From an uncultured Oscillospiraceae bacterium (GTDB lineage Bacteria > Bacillota > Clostridia > Oscillospirales > Oscillospiraceae): a stretch of DNA of 64,000 nt. Made by a program: the position numbers and the translations under genes. Under the pieces are notes generated by a model that worked only from the letters and a program-made list of their open reading frames with translations, was not told the origin of the DNA and did no database searches. The stretch spans positions 84,751 to 148,750 of the forward strand of contig CALWXC010000005.1 in assembly GCA_944385415.1 (NCBI GenBank), given 5' to 3'. Numbering within the stretch: position 1 is the first letter of the stretch; every line of letters begins with the position of its first letter. Below, piece after piece: positions 49,835-58,103 of the stretch.

Positions 49835-51112
49835 TTACACATCAGAAAGACGGCGGCAAGCGGCGGCCAGAGCATTGAGCGTGGAGCAGGACACCATGGA
49901 GCACACAGCGCCGAACGCCTGGGCGCTCTTGAGGTAGGGCCATTTGCTCTCGGGGATGGGATTGAGAATCAACACCCGGCCCGCCTGCCGTTTGGCTTCC
50001 AACAGCGCCCGGATGGCCCGGGGCTGGTCTACGGTTTTGGTGTCTGACAGGATGATGAGGGTGGTGGAGCGGTTGAGAACGGCGGGCTGGCGGCTCAGCA
50101 GGTCTTCCAGTGCGCTGCCCAGGTCCGTACCCTTGCCGTACAGGCCCGATTCCCGGATGGAGGAGCGGAACAGGTCCATATTCTGTAAACTGAACGCGTC
50201 GGCCTCATGGAGCTCCTCAGAGAACACAAAGGCTCTGGAACTCTCCGAAACATGGTTCAACGACTGGATAAACCGCAGGGCAAACTCCGAAAACTGCATC
50301 ATAGAACCGGACACGTCACAGAGCAGCACCAGGTGCTTCTTTCTGTGGCGCTTTTTCTTGTAATGGAGACGGTAAAAGCTGCCGCCGGTCTCCAAGCCCT
50401 TGCGGATGGTGCGGCGGAAATCCAGCTTGCCGCTGTGGCCCCGGTGTTTGCGGCTGGCCGACAGCTCACCGTTGATCTGCTGGGAAATGGACTGGATGAT
50501 GGTGATGGCCTTGGGAATTTCTGTATCCCGGAACCGGGAGATATCCCGATACAGGATGCCAATTTCCGGGTCGGCGGCCATGCAGCCCAACCCGGCGTCC
50601 TCCATGCGCATCTGCTCTTCCAGAATGGTTTTGACAAACACCGACTTAATGAAATTGTCGTACAGCTTGGGGCTCCGCTCCGCTGTGTCCTGGAAGGTCT
50701 CCCGGAACCTGCGCAGTTTTTCCCGTGCCTCCTCCGGCATGGTCATATAGATACTGCGCTGTTCCTCCGTCAGCTCCATGGGCTTGCCGTTGACTTCCAA
50801 ATCCTCCTGGGCCTGCTCCTGAATCTGCTGTTCCCGCTGTTGCTGTTCCAGATGTTCCTTGGCCAGCTGGCGCATCCGCTCCTCCGAGAGGAAAAAGCCG
50901 TCAAAAACCCGGTCAAAGAGGTTTTGTTCCTCTCTGGATTTGGCGTAGACGGTCCGCAGGGCCGTTTTGACCTGTTCCCGGTCTTCAAAACCCAACGATA
51001 CCAGAATTTTACCGGCGTCGATGGTTTCCTGGGTGCCGACGGTCAGCCCTTCTTCCCGGAGCAGCCGCGAAAACCACGACAGCTTTTCCAGGTAGACGCC
51101 GGGCTCAACCAT
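49835..51112 (-). CDS. VWA (CoxE-type) domain protein
   Basis: Protein with a C-terminal von Willebrand A domain, 425 residues. The metal-ion-dependent adhesion site is LLCDVSGSMMQFS (about 270-282), with a later GTDLGSAL (Thr) and LIILSDTKT (Asp). The N-terminal half is helical, rich in Glu/Gln (about 95-130). It pairs with a MoxR ATPase upstream, as CoxE-type VWA proteins usually do; such pairs act as chaperones that insert metals or remodel protein complexes. The ATG at 51112 has GGAGG 9 bases upstream. It overlaps the end of the ATPase gene by 8 bases. Confidence 0.85.
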   Translation of the reverse strand: MVEPGVYLEKLSWFSRLLREEGLTVGTQETIDAGKILVSLGFEDREQVKTALRTVYAKSREEQNLFDRVFDGFFLSEERMRQLAKEHLEQQQREQQIQEQAQEDLEVNGKPMELTEEQRSIYMTMPEEAREKLRRFRETFQDTAERSPKLYDNFIKSVFVKTILEEQMRMEDAGLGCMAADPEIGILYRDISRFRDTEIPKAITIIQSISQQINGELSASRKHRGHSGKLDFRRTIRKGLETGGSFYRLHYKKKRHRKKHLVLLCDVSGSMMQFSEFALRFIQSLNHVSESSRAFVFSEELHEADAFSLQNMDLFRSSIRESGLYGKGTDLGSALEDLLSRQPAVLNRSTTLIILSDTKTVDQPRAIRALLEAKRQAGRVLILNPIPESKWPYLKSAQAFGAVCSMVSCSTLNALAAACRRLSDV

Positions 51113-52019
51113 GGTGATGGCCTCCGCAGCCGCAGTTGTGGTGGTCGTGCCCACCGCAGCCGCAGCCACAATCGGCATCGCCGGTGTCGTGCATGCACTC
51201 GATATCTTCGGTGTTCTTCAGCAGGAATCCGGCGGTGTTGCGGATGGCGTCGGGAGTCAGTTCCCGAACGCCCAATGCGTCCAGGGCGGCGGCCCAGTCC
51301 AGCGTTTCGGCAATGGAGGGCTTTTTCAAAATGGCTTCGTTGTTGCGAAGACTCTGGACGGCTTTGGCCACTTGCAGTCGCAGCTGATCGTCCAGATGGG
51401 GCATCTTGGCCCGAAGAATGGCCAGCTCCTTGTCCAGATCAGGATAGGGAATGTACAGATAGGCGCAGCGGCGGCGCAGGGCTTCCGACAGGGGCCGGGC
51501 CCGGTTGGAAGTCAGCACCACAAAGGGAACGGTCTTGGCCGGAATGGTGCCGATTTCGGGAATGGACACCTGCATGTCCGACAGCAGCTCCAACAGAAAC
51601 GCCTCAAATTCCTCGTCGGCCTTGTCGATTTCGTCGATGAGCAGCACCACGGGCTTTTCCGACCGGATGGAGTGGAGCAGGGGCCGCTCCAGCAGGTACT
51701 CGTCGCTGAACAGGCTGCGGGTCAAGGCGTCCTTGTCATCACTGTTCATATTGACCTGGATGGACAACAGCTGTTTCTGATAGTTCCACTCATACAGGGC
51801 CTTGCTTTCGTCCAGACCCTCATAGCACTGGAGCCGCACCAGGTCCCGGCCCAGGGCCGAGGCCATGACCTTGGCAATCTCTGTCTTGCCCACACCGGCC
51901 GCGCCCTCAATGAGCAGCGGGCGGCCCAGCTGCAGGGAAACGGCCAGCACCGTGGCCAGGGTGTCGTCATAAATATAGTTGGCTTCGTCCAGTTTTTGTT
52001 TCAATTCGTCCAGCGTCAT
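51105..52019 (-). CDS. MoxR-family AAA+ ATPase with Cys/His-rich tail
   Basis: AAA+ ATPase, 304 residues. Walker A is GAAGVGKTE (39-47), Walker B VVLLIDEIDKA (about 126-136), and sensor 1 lies in VLTSNRARPLSEALRRRC. The last 25 or so residues contain DCGCGCGGHDHHNCGCGGHHHG, in two parts, a likely metal-binding tail rich in Cys and His. The partner VWA gene begins inside this tail's coding sequence. The ATG at 52019 is preceded by GGTGGG; an in-frame GTG at 52031 is less likely. Target complex unknown. Confidence 0.87.
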   Translation of the reverse strand: MTLDELKQKLDEANYIYDDTLATVLAVSLQLGRPLLIEGAAGVGKTEIAKVMASALGRDLVRLQCYEGLDESKALYEWNYQKQLLSIQVNMNSDDKDALTRSLFSDEYLLERPLLHSIRSEKPVVLLIDEIDKADEEFEAFLLELLSDMQVSIPEIGTIPAKTVPFVVLTSNRARPLSEALRRRCAYLYIPYPDLDKELAILRAKMPHLDDQLRLQVAKAVQSLRNNEAILKKPSIAETLDWAAALDALGVRELTPDAIRNTAGFLLKNTEDIECMHDTGDADCGCGCGGHDHHNCGCGGHHHG

Positions 52020-52102
52020 AGGAAATCCCACCTTGTTTCTATGATAATTGTTACTCCTATGATATCATAGGGAAAAGGGTGCGTCTATTGGATACCATTG
52101 CC

Positions 52103-52132
52103 AAAAGCCGGGGCAAAACTGCCTCGGCTTTT
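52103..52132 (-). terminator. Terminator of the transglutaminase-SLH gene
   Basis: AAAAGCCGGGGCA pairs with TGCCTCGGCTTTT, one mismatch, with T/A runs at the ends. It lies 19 bases beyond the stop. Confidence 0.75.
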
Positions 52133-52150
52133 GACGGATTACGGTATGAA

Positions 52151-53794
52151 TCAGGCTGCGGCTGCGGCGGTTTCCACATGGGGCTGGGCAATGCGCCACA
52201 GAGCCACAATCATCTCCTGAAGCGTCACATTGTCGGCGGGACGGAAGAAACCATCGCTGCCGTAGAACACCTTGGCGCCGGTGACGCCGCTGGCGGGACC
52301 GGCTGCCCAATCGCTGATGGAGGCAGCGTCAAGATAGGACAAGGGGCCGGTGGCCGGGGCCTTGCCGTCCAGCAGGATCATCAGACGGAACAGCACCACG
52401 GCGGCCTGTTCCCGGGTGACGGGGGCGTCGGGCTGGAAGGTGTCAGCGGAGGTGCCCTGCATCAGGCCCAGGGAGTTGCAGGCGAGAATGGCGACGGCAT
52501 CGGGGCTGTCCAGAATGTCGCCAAACGGGTTCACCAGTTCCTGGGCCTTCCACAGGCCGGCCTGCTGCACCAGCTGCCAGCACAGCCGGGACAGCTCCGC
52601 CCGGGTCAGATCGTTTTCAAAGCCGCTGCACAGGGACAGGGGCAGCAGCTGAGCCAGGTAGTAGTCATTGACCGCGGACTGGGCCCAGGGCGCGGCGGTG
52701 GTCAGATCCACAGAAGTGGTGGGGACCACGGCAGAGATCACGCCCCGGTCGCCAACCACAGCAGCCGTCAGCTCCAGCTCACCGGTGCCGTGGGCCAACA
52801 GCTGTCCGTCCGGGGTAACGGTGACCAGAGACGGGTCCGAGCTGGTCCAGACGATATCGGCTTGGCTTCCGTCGGCCAGAACGGCCTCCAGCTGAATCTC
52901 CACGCCGACGCGGACCGCCAGATTGGCAACGCTTCCGCCGTTTATAAATACCTGAATGCGGGGCAGGGGGGCGCTGACGGCGGCCATGGGATGGGCGGAA
53001 TCATATTCATCGGTGGTAAAGGCCTGGAACCGGATATGGCCGTCAAAATCCTCTTCGCCCTTGAGGAAGAAATTCCAGGACATGGGGCCGCCCTGCTCCA
53101 CGGCGGAATCCCAGGTGGTGTCCAGGTTGTACCACTGGCCGTCCAGCAGAACAATATTCCAGGCATGGTTCTGGTTTTCGCTGCGGCCGGTGACGATACG
53201 GCAGGGGATACCGGCGTCCCACATGGTCCGGTAGGTCAGCAGGGCATAGCCCTGGCACACCATGGAGCCGGTGGTCAAGCCGTCATAGGCGGAATATTTG
53301 GTCAGTGAATGGTCGTAGACAAAGTGGGTGCAGATGTACTCATAGATCAACTTGATTTTGGTGTAATCGTCCTCGCCGTCCAGATCCAGACTGTCCACAA
53401 TGGCCTGAGCCTGTTGGTCCACATAGTCCAGCTCATCCTGGGTGTCCAGATAGGAGAGCTGGAAGGAACAGACATTATCGTTCCAGTGGACCACGCCCTC
53501 TTCAATGTTCAGCGCCGGATAGTCGCCGTTTTGAGGACCGTCGTCGGACCGGGCCATCAGGTAGCGCAGAAGCTCCGCCAACAGGGCGCCGTTGGTGCTG
53601 TTGAGGTCGCTGCGGTCCCCGGTGTAGTCAATGGAGAATTCTGTGGACTGGGCGCGGATTTCCGCCTCCATGGCGGCATAAAACTCGTCGGCGTCGGCGG
53701 CCTGCCGCTGGGCGGCGGAGACACCGAGGGTCAGCAGCACCGTGACCGCCAGCAGCAGAAACAGGCGGCCAAGGGTCTGTTTGCACGATTTCAT
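52151..53794 (-). CDS. Secreted transglutaminase-like protein with Ig-like and SLH-type domains
   Basis: Exported protein of 547 residues. The signal peptide (about 1-27) ends at VSAAQ. A transglutaminase-like domain (about 130-250) keeps the Cys-His-Asp triad: GSMVCQGYALL, NHAWNIVLLDG and LDTTWD. A bacterial Ig-like segment (about 290-355) precedes S-layer-homology-like repeats (about 370-535, with AVAILACNSLGLMQGTSADTF and PDAPVTREQAAVVLFRL). Such proteins attach to cell-wall polymers and may process peptides or cross-link envelope proteins. Stand-alone gene. Confidence 0.85.
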   Translation of the reverse strand: MKSCKQTLGRLFLLLAVTVLLTLGVSAAQRQAADADEFYAAMEAEIRAQSTEFSIDYTGDRSDLNSTNGALLAELLRYLMARSDDGPQNGDYPALNIEEGVVHWNDNVCSFQLSYLDTQDELDYVDQQAQAIVDSLDLDGEDDYTKIKLIYEYICTHFVYDHSLTKYSAYDGLTTGSMVCQGYALLTYRTMWDAGIPCRIVTGRSENQNHAWNIVLLDGQWYNLDTTWDSAVEQGGPMSWNFFLKGEEDFDGHIRFQAFTTDEYDSAHPMAAVSAPLPRIQVFINGGSVANLAVRVGVEIQLEAVLADGSQADIVWTSSDPSLVTVTPDGQLLAHGTGELELTAAVVGDRGVISAVVPTTSVDLTTAAPWAQSAVNDYYLAQLLPLSLCSGFENDLTRAELSRLCWQLVQQAGLWKAQELVNPFGDILDSPDAVAILACNSLGLMQGTSADTFQPDAPVTREQAAVVLFRLMILLDGKAPATGPLSYLDAASISDWAAGPASGVTGAKVFYGSDGFFRPADNVTLQEMIVALWRIAQPHVETAAAAA

Positions 53795-53862
53795 AGTGAA
53801 TCCCTACCTTCCGTGTGAAGTACCTTTTATTATGACAGATGTGCCGTCAAAAAACAAGGCTT

Positions 53863-54873
53863 TCACGCGGCGGTGCGGCAGCGGCGGATCAGCTGGAGCA
53901 CCAGCAGAATCAAGCCGGTGACGATGACACAGAGATAGAGACTGACGCCCCGGCTGAGAACCATGGCGCCGCCAAGCAGCTGGGCCGGCAGCAGCAGCCG
54001 GAACATGGCCAGAAATCCGCCTTCGCCCACGCCCATGGAGCCGGGCAGGGGCATGGCCCCCACGGAGAAATTGACGGCGGCCTGGGCGGCGATGGCGCTG
54101 GCCAGGGCTACACCTGTCAACCCCATGGCGCGGAAGACCCAATAGGGGACGCTGTACAGGGCCAACAGCTGCAACGCGGTGGTGAAAAAGGTCAGGGCTA
54201 CCAGCTTCGGCTCCCGCCGAAGCATGGGGGCGCTGAGGGCGTATTGCTCCAGCTGGTGCTGGGTGGCGCCCCAAACCTTGGCGGCACGGGGACGGTGTTC
54301 CAGCTTTTTGGCCACTTTCGCGCCCAGGGCCATGGCCCAGCCGGGCCGCACCACGGCGGCGGTAATGACGGAAAGGGCCAGGAGATTGAGAATAATACCG
54401 ATAAGGGCCAGCAGCTTGACACCGGGCGTCACATTGGCCAGATGGTGGCGGAGATACACCAGACCGAAGACGCCCAGCCCTGCACCAACGGCCTGCCAGC
54501 AGCAAAGCTCCAGCAGCAGCACCAGGCCGCCGTGGGCCGGGGAGACGCCGTGGCGGTGCATGGCACACAGCTGCATGGGCTGGCCGCCGGTGCAGGAGGG
54601 GGTCACAGAGCTGAAGAAAAAGCCTGTGGCGGAGTACTGGAGACAGTGGACAAACCGGGGCTGGTAGCCCAGATGGCGGAGGCCCCGGCGGGTGTTCCAG
54701 GCTTCGCAGAAAAAGTAGAGGGCCATGGCCCCGACGGCCACGGCCAGCCAACGGCCGTCGGCCCCGGCGGCTGCGGCGCGGATCTCAGCCGGAGAGACCT
54801 GCCGCAGTACCACAAACCAGACCAGGGCGGTGATGCCCAGGAAAATGGCGCCGTCGCGCAATGCCTTTTTCAT
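53863..54873 (-). CDS. Flippase-like membrane protein (LPG-synthase transmembrane-domain family)
   Basis: Integral membrane protein of 336 residues with about eight helices, resembling the YbhN/AglD family related to the membrane domain of lysylphosphatidylglycerol synthase. Signatures are FFFSSVTPSCTGGQPMQLCAMHRHGVS (about 84-110) and GAMPLPGSMGVGEGGFLAMF (about 265-284). It overlaps the glycosyltransferase gene by 4 bases, so the pair probably makes and moves a glycolipid. Confidence 0.85.
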   Translation of the reverse strand: MKKALRDGAIFLGITALVWFVVLRQVSPAEIRAAAAGADGRWLAVAVGAMALYFFCEAWNTRRGLRHLGYQPRFVHCLQYSATGFFFSSVTPSCTGGQPMQLCAMHRHGVSPAHGGLVLLLELCCWQAVGAGLGVFGLVYLRHHLANVTPGVKLLALIGIILNLLALSVITAAVVRPGWAMALGAKVAKKLEHRPRAAKVWGATQHQLEQYALSAPMLRREPKLVALTFFTTALQLLALYSVPYWVFRAMGLTGVALASAIAAQAAVNFSVGAMPLPGSMGVGEGGFLAMFRLLLPAQLLGGAMVLSRGVSLYLCVIVTGLILLVLQLIRRCRTAA

Positions 54874-55958
54874 GCCGACTGCACCATGGGATCAAAGTAC
54901 GCCAGGGGAGAGGAGGAGCGCCAGCTCTCCCGCAGCCGCGCCATGTTCCGGCCCATGGCGGCGAGGGCGTCGGGGTTGTCCAGCAGAGCCAGCAATGCCT
55001 CTGCCGTGACGGATTCGTCTTTCTGCCAGTCCACATAGCCCAGTCCGTGATTTTCAATGTACCGGGCATTGCCCACCTCCTGGGTCAGGAAGGGGCGCAG
55101 GACGAAGAGGGGGGTCCGGGTGTGGATGGCCTCGAAGGTGGTGAGGCCGCCGGACTTGCTGACCACCAGATCGGCGCGGCGCAGATACTCGTCCACCCGA
55201 TCGGTGAAGCCGATGGATTCCACAGAGGGGTAGCGGCGGCGCAGGGTGGCCAGAAGGGATTCATTCCGGCCGGTGATGACCGTCACATGGATGTCGTCGC
55301 GGCTGCACAGGGCGTCGAGAATGCCTTGGGGAATCAGACCCAGGCCGCCGCCCATCAGCAGTACCCGGCGTCCTACAGGACGGTCCTGGGCCGTCTGATG
55401 GAAGCCCTGGCGGACTGGAATACCGCTGACAACGATGTGAGCGTCCTCCACGCCCTTGGAGAGCAGCGTCTGCCGCGTCTCTTCACAGGCGACAAAATAC
55501 CGGTCGGTACCGGGGGCAATCCATTCATCGTGAACGCTGACATCGGTGATATAGGTGTAGAGGGGAATGTGGCAGTCCCGCTGCCGCTTATAGGCGGCGA
55601 TGTACTGGGAACAGACGGGCATGGTGGCAACAATCAGGTCCACATCCCGCAGCAGGTCGTCCAGACGTTTGAGGACCGTCCGCTGCAGGGGCATGGAGGT
55701 TTTGGCGCCGGCGGTGCGGTTGAGCAGATTATAGACCCAGGAGCAGCGGCGGACCAGGAAGCCGAAACCGCGGTAAATCTGACGGGAGGCGTTGGGGAAC
55801 AGCTCGTCGATGACATCCACCACCCGGACCTGGGCCTGGGGGTCGCCGGCCAGGATCTCCTGACGGATGGCCTCGGCGGCGGCACAATGGCCCATGCCGA
55901 ACCGGCCGGTCAGAACGATGACCCGCAGCGGCCGCAAAACAGTAATTGTGGTATTCAT
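54870..55958 (-). CDS. Diacylglycerol glucosyltransferase-type glycosyltransferase (UgtP/MGDG synthase family)
   Basis: GT-B fold enzyme of 362 residues. The N-terminal MGDG-synthase domain starts with VIVLTGRFGMGHCAAAEAI, and the C-terminal domain holds FTDRVDEYLRRADLVVSKSGGLTTFEAI, the UDP-sugar binding region. In Firmicutes related enzymes build glucolipids that anchor lipoteichoic acid. Its partner is the flippase-like gene downstream. GGAGGG precedes the ATG. Confidence 0.87.
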   Translation of the reverse strand: MNTTITVLRPLRVIVLTGRFGMGHCAAAEAIRQEILAGDPQAQVRVVDVIDELFPNASRQIYRGFGFLVRRCSWVYNLLNRTAGAKTSMPLQRTVLKRLDDLLRDVDLIVATMPVCSQYIAAYKRQRDCHIPLYTYITDVSVHDEWIAPGTDRYFVACEETRQTLLSKGVEDAHIVVSGIPVRQGFHQTAQDRPVGRRVLLMGGGLGLIPQGILDALCSRDDIHVTVITGRNESLLATLRRRYPSVESIGFTDRVDEYLRRADLVVSKSGGLTTFEAIHTRTPLFVLRPFLTQEVGNARYIENHGLGYVDWQKDESVTAEALLALLDNPDALAAMGRNMARLRESWRSSSPLAYFDPMVQSA

Positions 55959-56082
55959 GGCGATCCCTCCAAAACTTTCGTTTCATTCCAATTTCTTTCT
56001 GTGACTTTATTGTACCCAAAAACACCTTTTAGAAAAAAGAAGGGAAACCATTAAATTTTCTTTAAGAATAGGAATACCATAT

Positions 56083-56116
56083 AAAAAACCGCGCGCTGCG
56101 GATACAGCGCGCGGTT
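56083..56116 (-). terminator. Terminator of the AT-rich island operon
   Basis: AACCGCGCGCTG pairs perfectly with CAGCGCGCGGTT across 6 bases, and on the minus strand it is followed by TTTTTT. It lies after the last small secreted-protein gene. Confidence 0.9.
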
Positions 56117-56173
56117 GAAGCAATGCGAATCCATAAGCTGCATACAGAGGTATTCTGAATGCGTGCAAAGTCT

Positions 56174-56659
56174 TTATGTCTCCACAGCATACATTGGGAT
56201 TGCATCGGATATGAGCTTGTACACGTCCTGATACAACTCCTTATAATTGGAAATATGATAGTAAGTATCTCCGGATTGTGCACAATTGTACTCGCGAACT
56301 GTGCATAGATTGATACGTATATTGGACCTCTTCGGATGATCCAGCGATACTTTAATGGTAATATATACGGAGTTATCTGTAATCGTGTAGTTTGTCGGAG
56401 GCGGCAGCAGGCTATTTCTCATTTTGGCATTTAAGAACAGGGAAATCAGTGCATCATTCAGATCATCGGGTATATCGCTTTTGGATAGATCATAATTATA
56501 AGCTTCTCCGTCCTTTCCGAATGCCAGACTGATGGTGATGATATCGGGATGCTCCTCCGCTCGACACACCGGCTGCTCTCGAAAAAATACGGAGCAGAAC
56601 AGGATGACCACCAGAATAGAAACTGCAATCCACCATCTGTTCTTTAATTTAGCAAGCAT
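56174..56659 (-). CDS. Membrane-anchored or secreted protein, 161 aa, unknown
   Basis: Not recognised. An N-terminal hydrophobic segment (about 11-28) after a basic start (MLAKLKNRWW) suggests export or anchoring. The rest is a hydrophilic domain with two Cys (CTVREYNCAQ). AT-rich codon use differs from the surrounding high-GC genes. I chose the ATG at 56659; an ATG at 56713 lies inside the preceding small gene and lacks a ribosome binding site, although 56659 has only a weak one. It is the last gene of the island before a terminator. Confidence 0.6.
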   Translation of the reverse strand: MLAKLKNRWWIAVSILVVILFCSVFFREQPVCRAEEHPDIITISLAFGKDGEAYNYDLSKSDIPDDLNDALISLFLNAKMRNSLLPPPTNYTITDNSVYITIKVSLDHPKRSNIRINLCTVREYNCAQSGDTYYHISNYKELYQDVYKLISDAIPMYAVET

Positions 56660-56681
56660 ATAGCGTGGATATCCAATTAAG

Positions 56682-56852
56682 TTAGTTTCCTTTAGTATCT
56701 TGCATGATACCATTTACATCTGTTTCTATCACATATTGCTGGGCATATATACGCTGCTGGGCACTATAGTTTATAAACTCAATTGCGGATGCAGAAGGTA
56801 GAATTGCCATCAGTAGTGCTAAAATAGCTAAAAATAAACTAATCTTCTTCAT
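56682..56852 (-). CDS. Small secreted peptide, 56 aa
   Basis: A short gene read directly on the minus strand. ACAGGAGG lies 8 bases before the ATG at 56852. The product begins MKKISLFLAILALLMAILPS, a classic signal peptide with a likely cleavage after ASA (residue 23). About 33 polar residues follow, containing AQQRIYAQQYVIE and ending QDTKGN. It lies between two other exported proteins of the AT-rich island. Function unknown; it could be a secreted signal or an envelope factor. Confidence 0.75.
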   Translation of the reverse strand: MKKISLFLAILALLMAILPSASAIEFINYSAQQRIYAQQYVIETDVNGIMQDTKGN

Positions 56853-56888
56853 ATATTGGCCTCCTGTAGGTGTTGCAACATGGATAAT

Positions 56889-57329
56889 TTATGCCTTAGT
56901 TGAGTTAGATGTCATTGTCTTAGTTTCAGAATCTGATCCGCTCCATACAGTGACTGTTGTAACCATACGGTATAACTTTCCAGAAGTAACTTCTTTTGAG
57001 ACCTCTAGATCTGCACGACGTCCATACTCAACTGCGTTCCATGTTTCGACGGTATCCCAGAACAGAATGCCTTTCTCCTGAAGTTCAATCGTGATTTCAC
57101 ACTTTGTTGCTTTAGAAGAATGGCCATTAACTGCGGCATACATCGAAGCATTCCCGTCAGATATAGAGAAATCGTGACTTGCACTGTATATATATTCCAT
57201 CAGTGGCAATATTTCAGAGTTCTCGTTAAATACAGCGACATCAACAGCCATAGCCTGTGGGATAGGAATTACAGTCAAGCAAATGAGTAAGCACAGAATC
57301 ACAATAAATGTTTTTCTCTTGGTGAACAT
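56889..57329 (-). CDS. Secreted beta-rich protein, 146 aa (DUF6147-like)
   Basis: Exported protein with a clear signal peptide (MFTKRKTF to about residue 28, cleavage near AMA). The mature part has alternating beta-strand pattern (ITIELQEKGILFWDTVETW, LYRMVTTVTVWSG), resembling small secreted Ig-like DUF6147-type proteins common in Clostridia. AAAGGAGG lies 7 bases before the ATG at 57329. The family resemblance is by pattern only. It belongs to the AT-rich island and lies upstream of the 56-residue peptide. Confidence 0.75.
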   Translation of the reverse strand: MFTKRKTFIVILCLLICLTVIPIPQAMAVDVAVFNENSEILPLMEYIYSASHDFSISDGNASMYAAVNGHSSKATKCEITIELQEKGILFWDTVETWNAVEYGRRADLEVSKEVTSGKLYRMVTTVTVWSGSDSETKTMTSNSTKA

Positions 57330-57392
57330 AATAGCACCTCCTTTCTCCGATCTCATATATGATTACGAAGGAAGAGGTGCAAATGGGGACAC

Positions 57393-58103
57393 TCAGTTAG
57401 AAATTATTTTTATTCTGTCTGCCAATATTTTGAGTTCGCTTAAATCAATGTTACTATATAGGCTATAAATAACGTTTCGATTAATCCATATAATACTACT
57501 ATCATCATCCTTGGTATTAAAAAATGCTTCAAATCCCTGAATCGTTCCAACTTCATAAGCCGATTCTTCTGTGTCGAAAATTGTGCCGTATTCATCATCA
57601 CGGGTTACCGCTTTTTGCGTCAACTCAAAGAATCGGCCGGCACTGTTTTCATATAGAATATAACGCAGTCCTGTGGATGTGATCCGATTCTCCACCTCCT
57701 GCATCCCGTCCGGTACATACCCAAAGCTGATTTCCGGCAATACAATGTCATCCGAAGCAGGCAGATCGGAAGAAAAGCGATATTGTGTCAATTCGTTAAA
57801 GACATGTACAACAAAGTCAATCACCTTTGCACGATAAGCATCCACCGTCATTAGCCCGCCAAAGGTTAAAATCGCAATGGCCAATACTGCTGCTACAGCC
57901 TGCTTCATAGATCGAAGAATTTTGTTCAACCTTGGCGTACGGCGTTGTTCCTTGATAAGCCTTTGCATTTTGCGGTGAAAAGATTTTGAGTATTCAACCG
58001 TGGGGAGTTCTTCGGAAGTGGGCAGCGTACCAAGATAAATATCTCTTGCTTCGGCTGCATAGTGACATAACAGTTCATCTGTGATTTTCATGCCCTTATC
58101 CAT
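57393..58103 (-). CDS. DUF4367 membrane protein, candidate anti-sigma partner
   Basis: Protein of 236 residues with a cytoplasmic N-terminal part (about 1-70), one membrane helix (about 71-90) and an extracytoplasmic domain. That domain contains FGYVPDGMQEVE and ends in a DUF4367-type fold with SIIWINRNVIYSLYSNIDLSELK. This layout, directly behind a sigma factor gene, is typical of anti-sigma or sensor proteins. The ATG at 58103 has GGAGG 5-6 bases upstream and overlaps the sigma gene by 8 bases. Confidence 0.85.
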   Translation of the reverse strand: MDKGMKITDELLCHYAAEARDIYLGTLPTSEELPTVEYSKSFHRKMQRLIKEQRRTPRLNKILRSMKQAVAAVLAIAILTFGGLMTVDAYRAKVIDFVVHVFNELTQYRFSSDLPASDDIVLPEISFGYVPDGMQEVENRITSTGLRYILYENSAGRFFELTQKAVTRDDEYGTIFDTEESAYEVGTIQGFEAFFNTKDDDSSIIWINRNVIYSLYSNIDLSELKILADRIKIISN

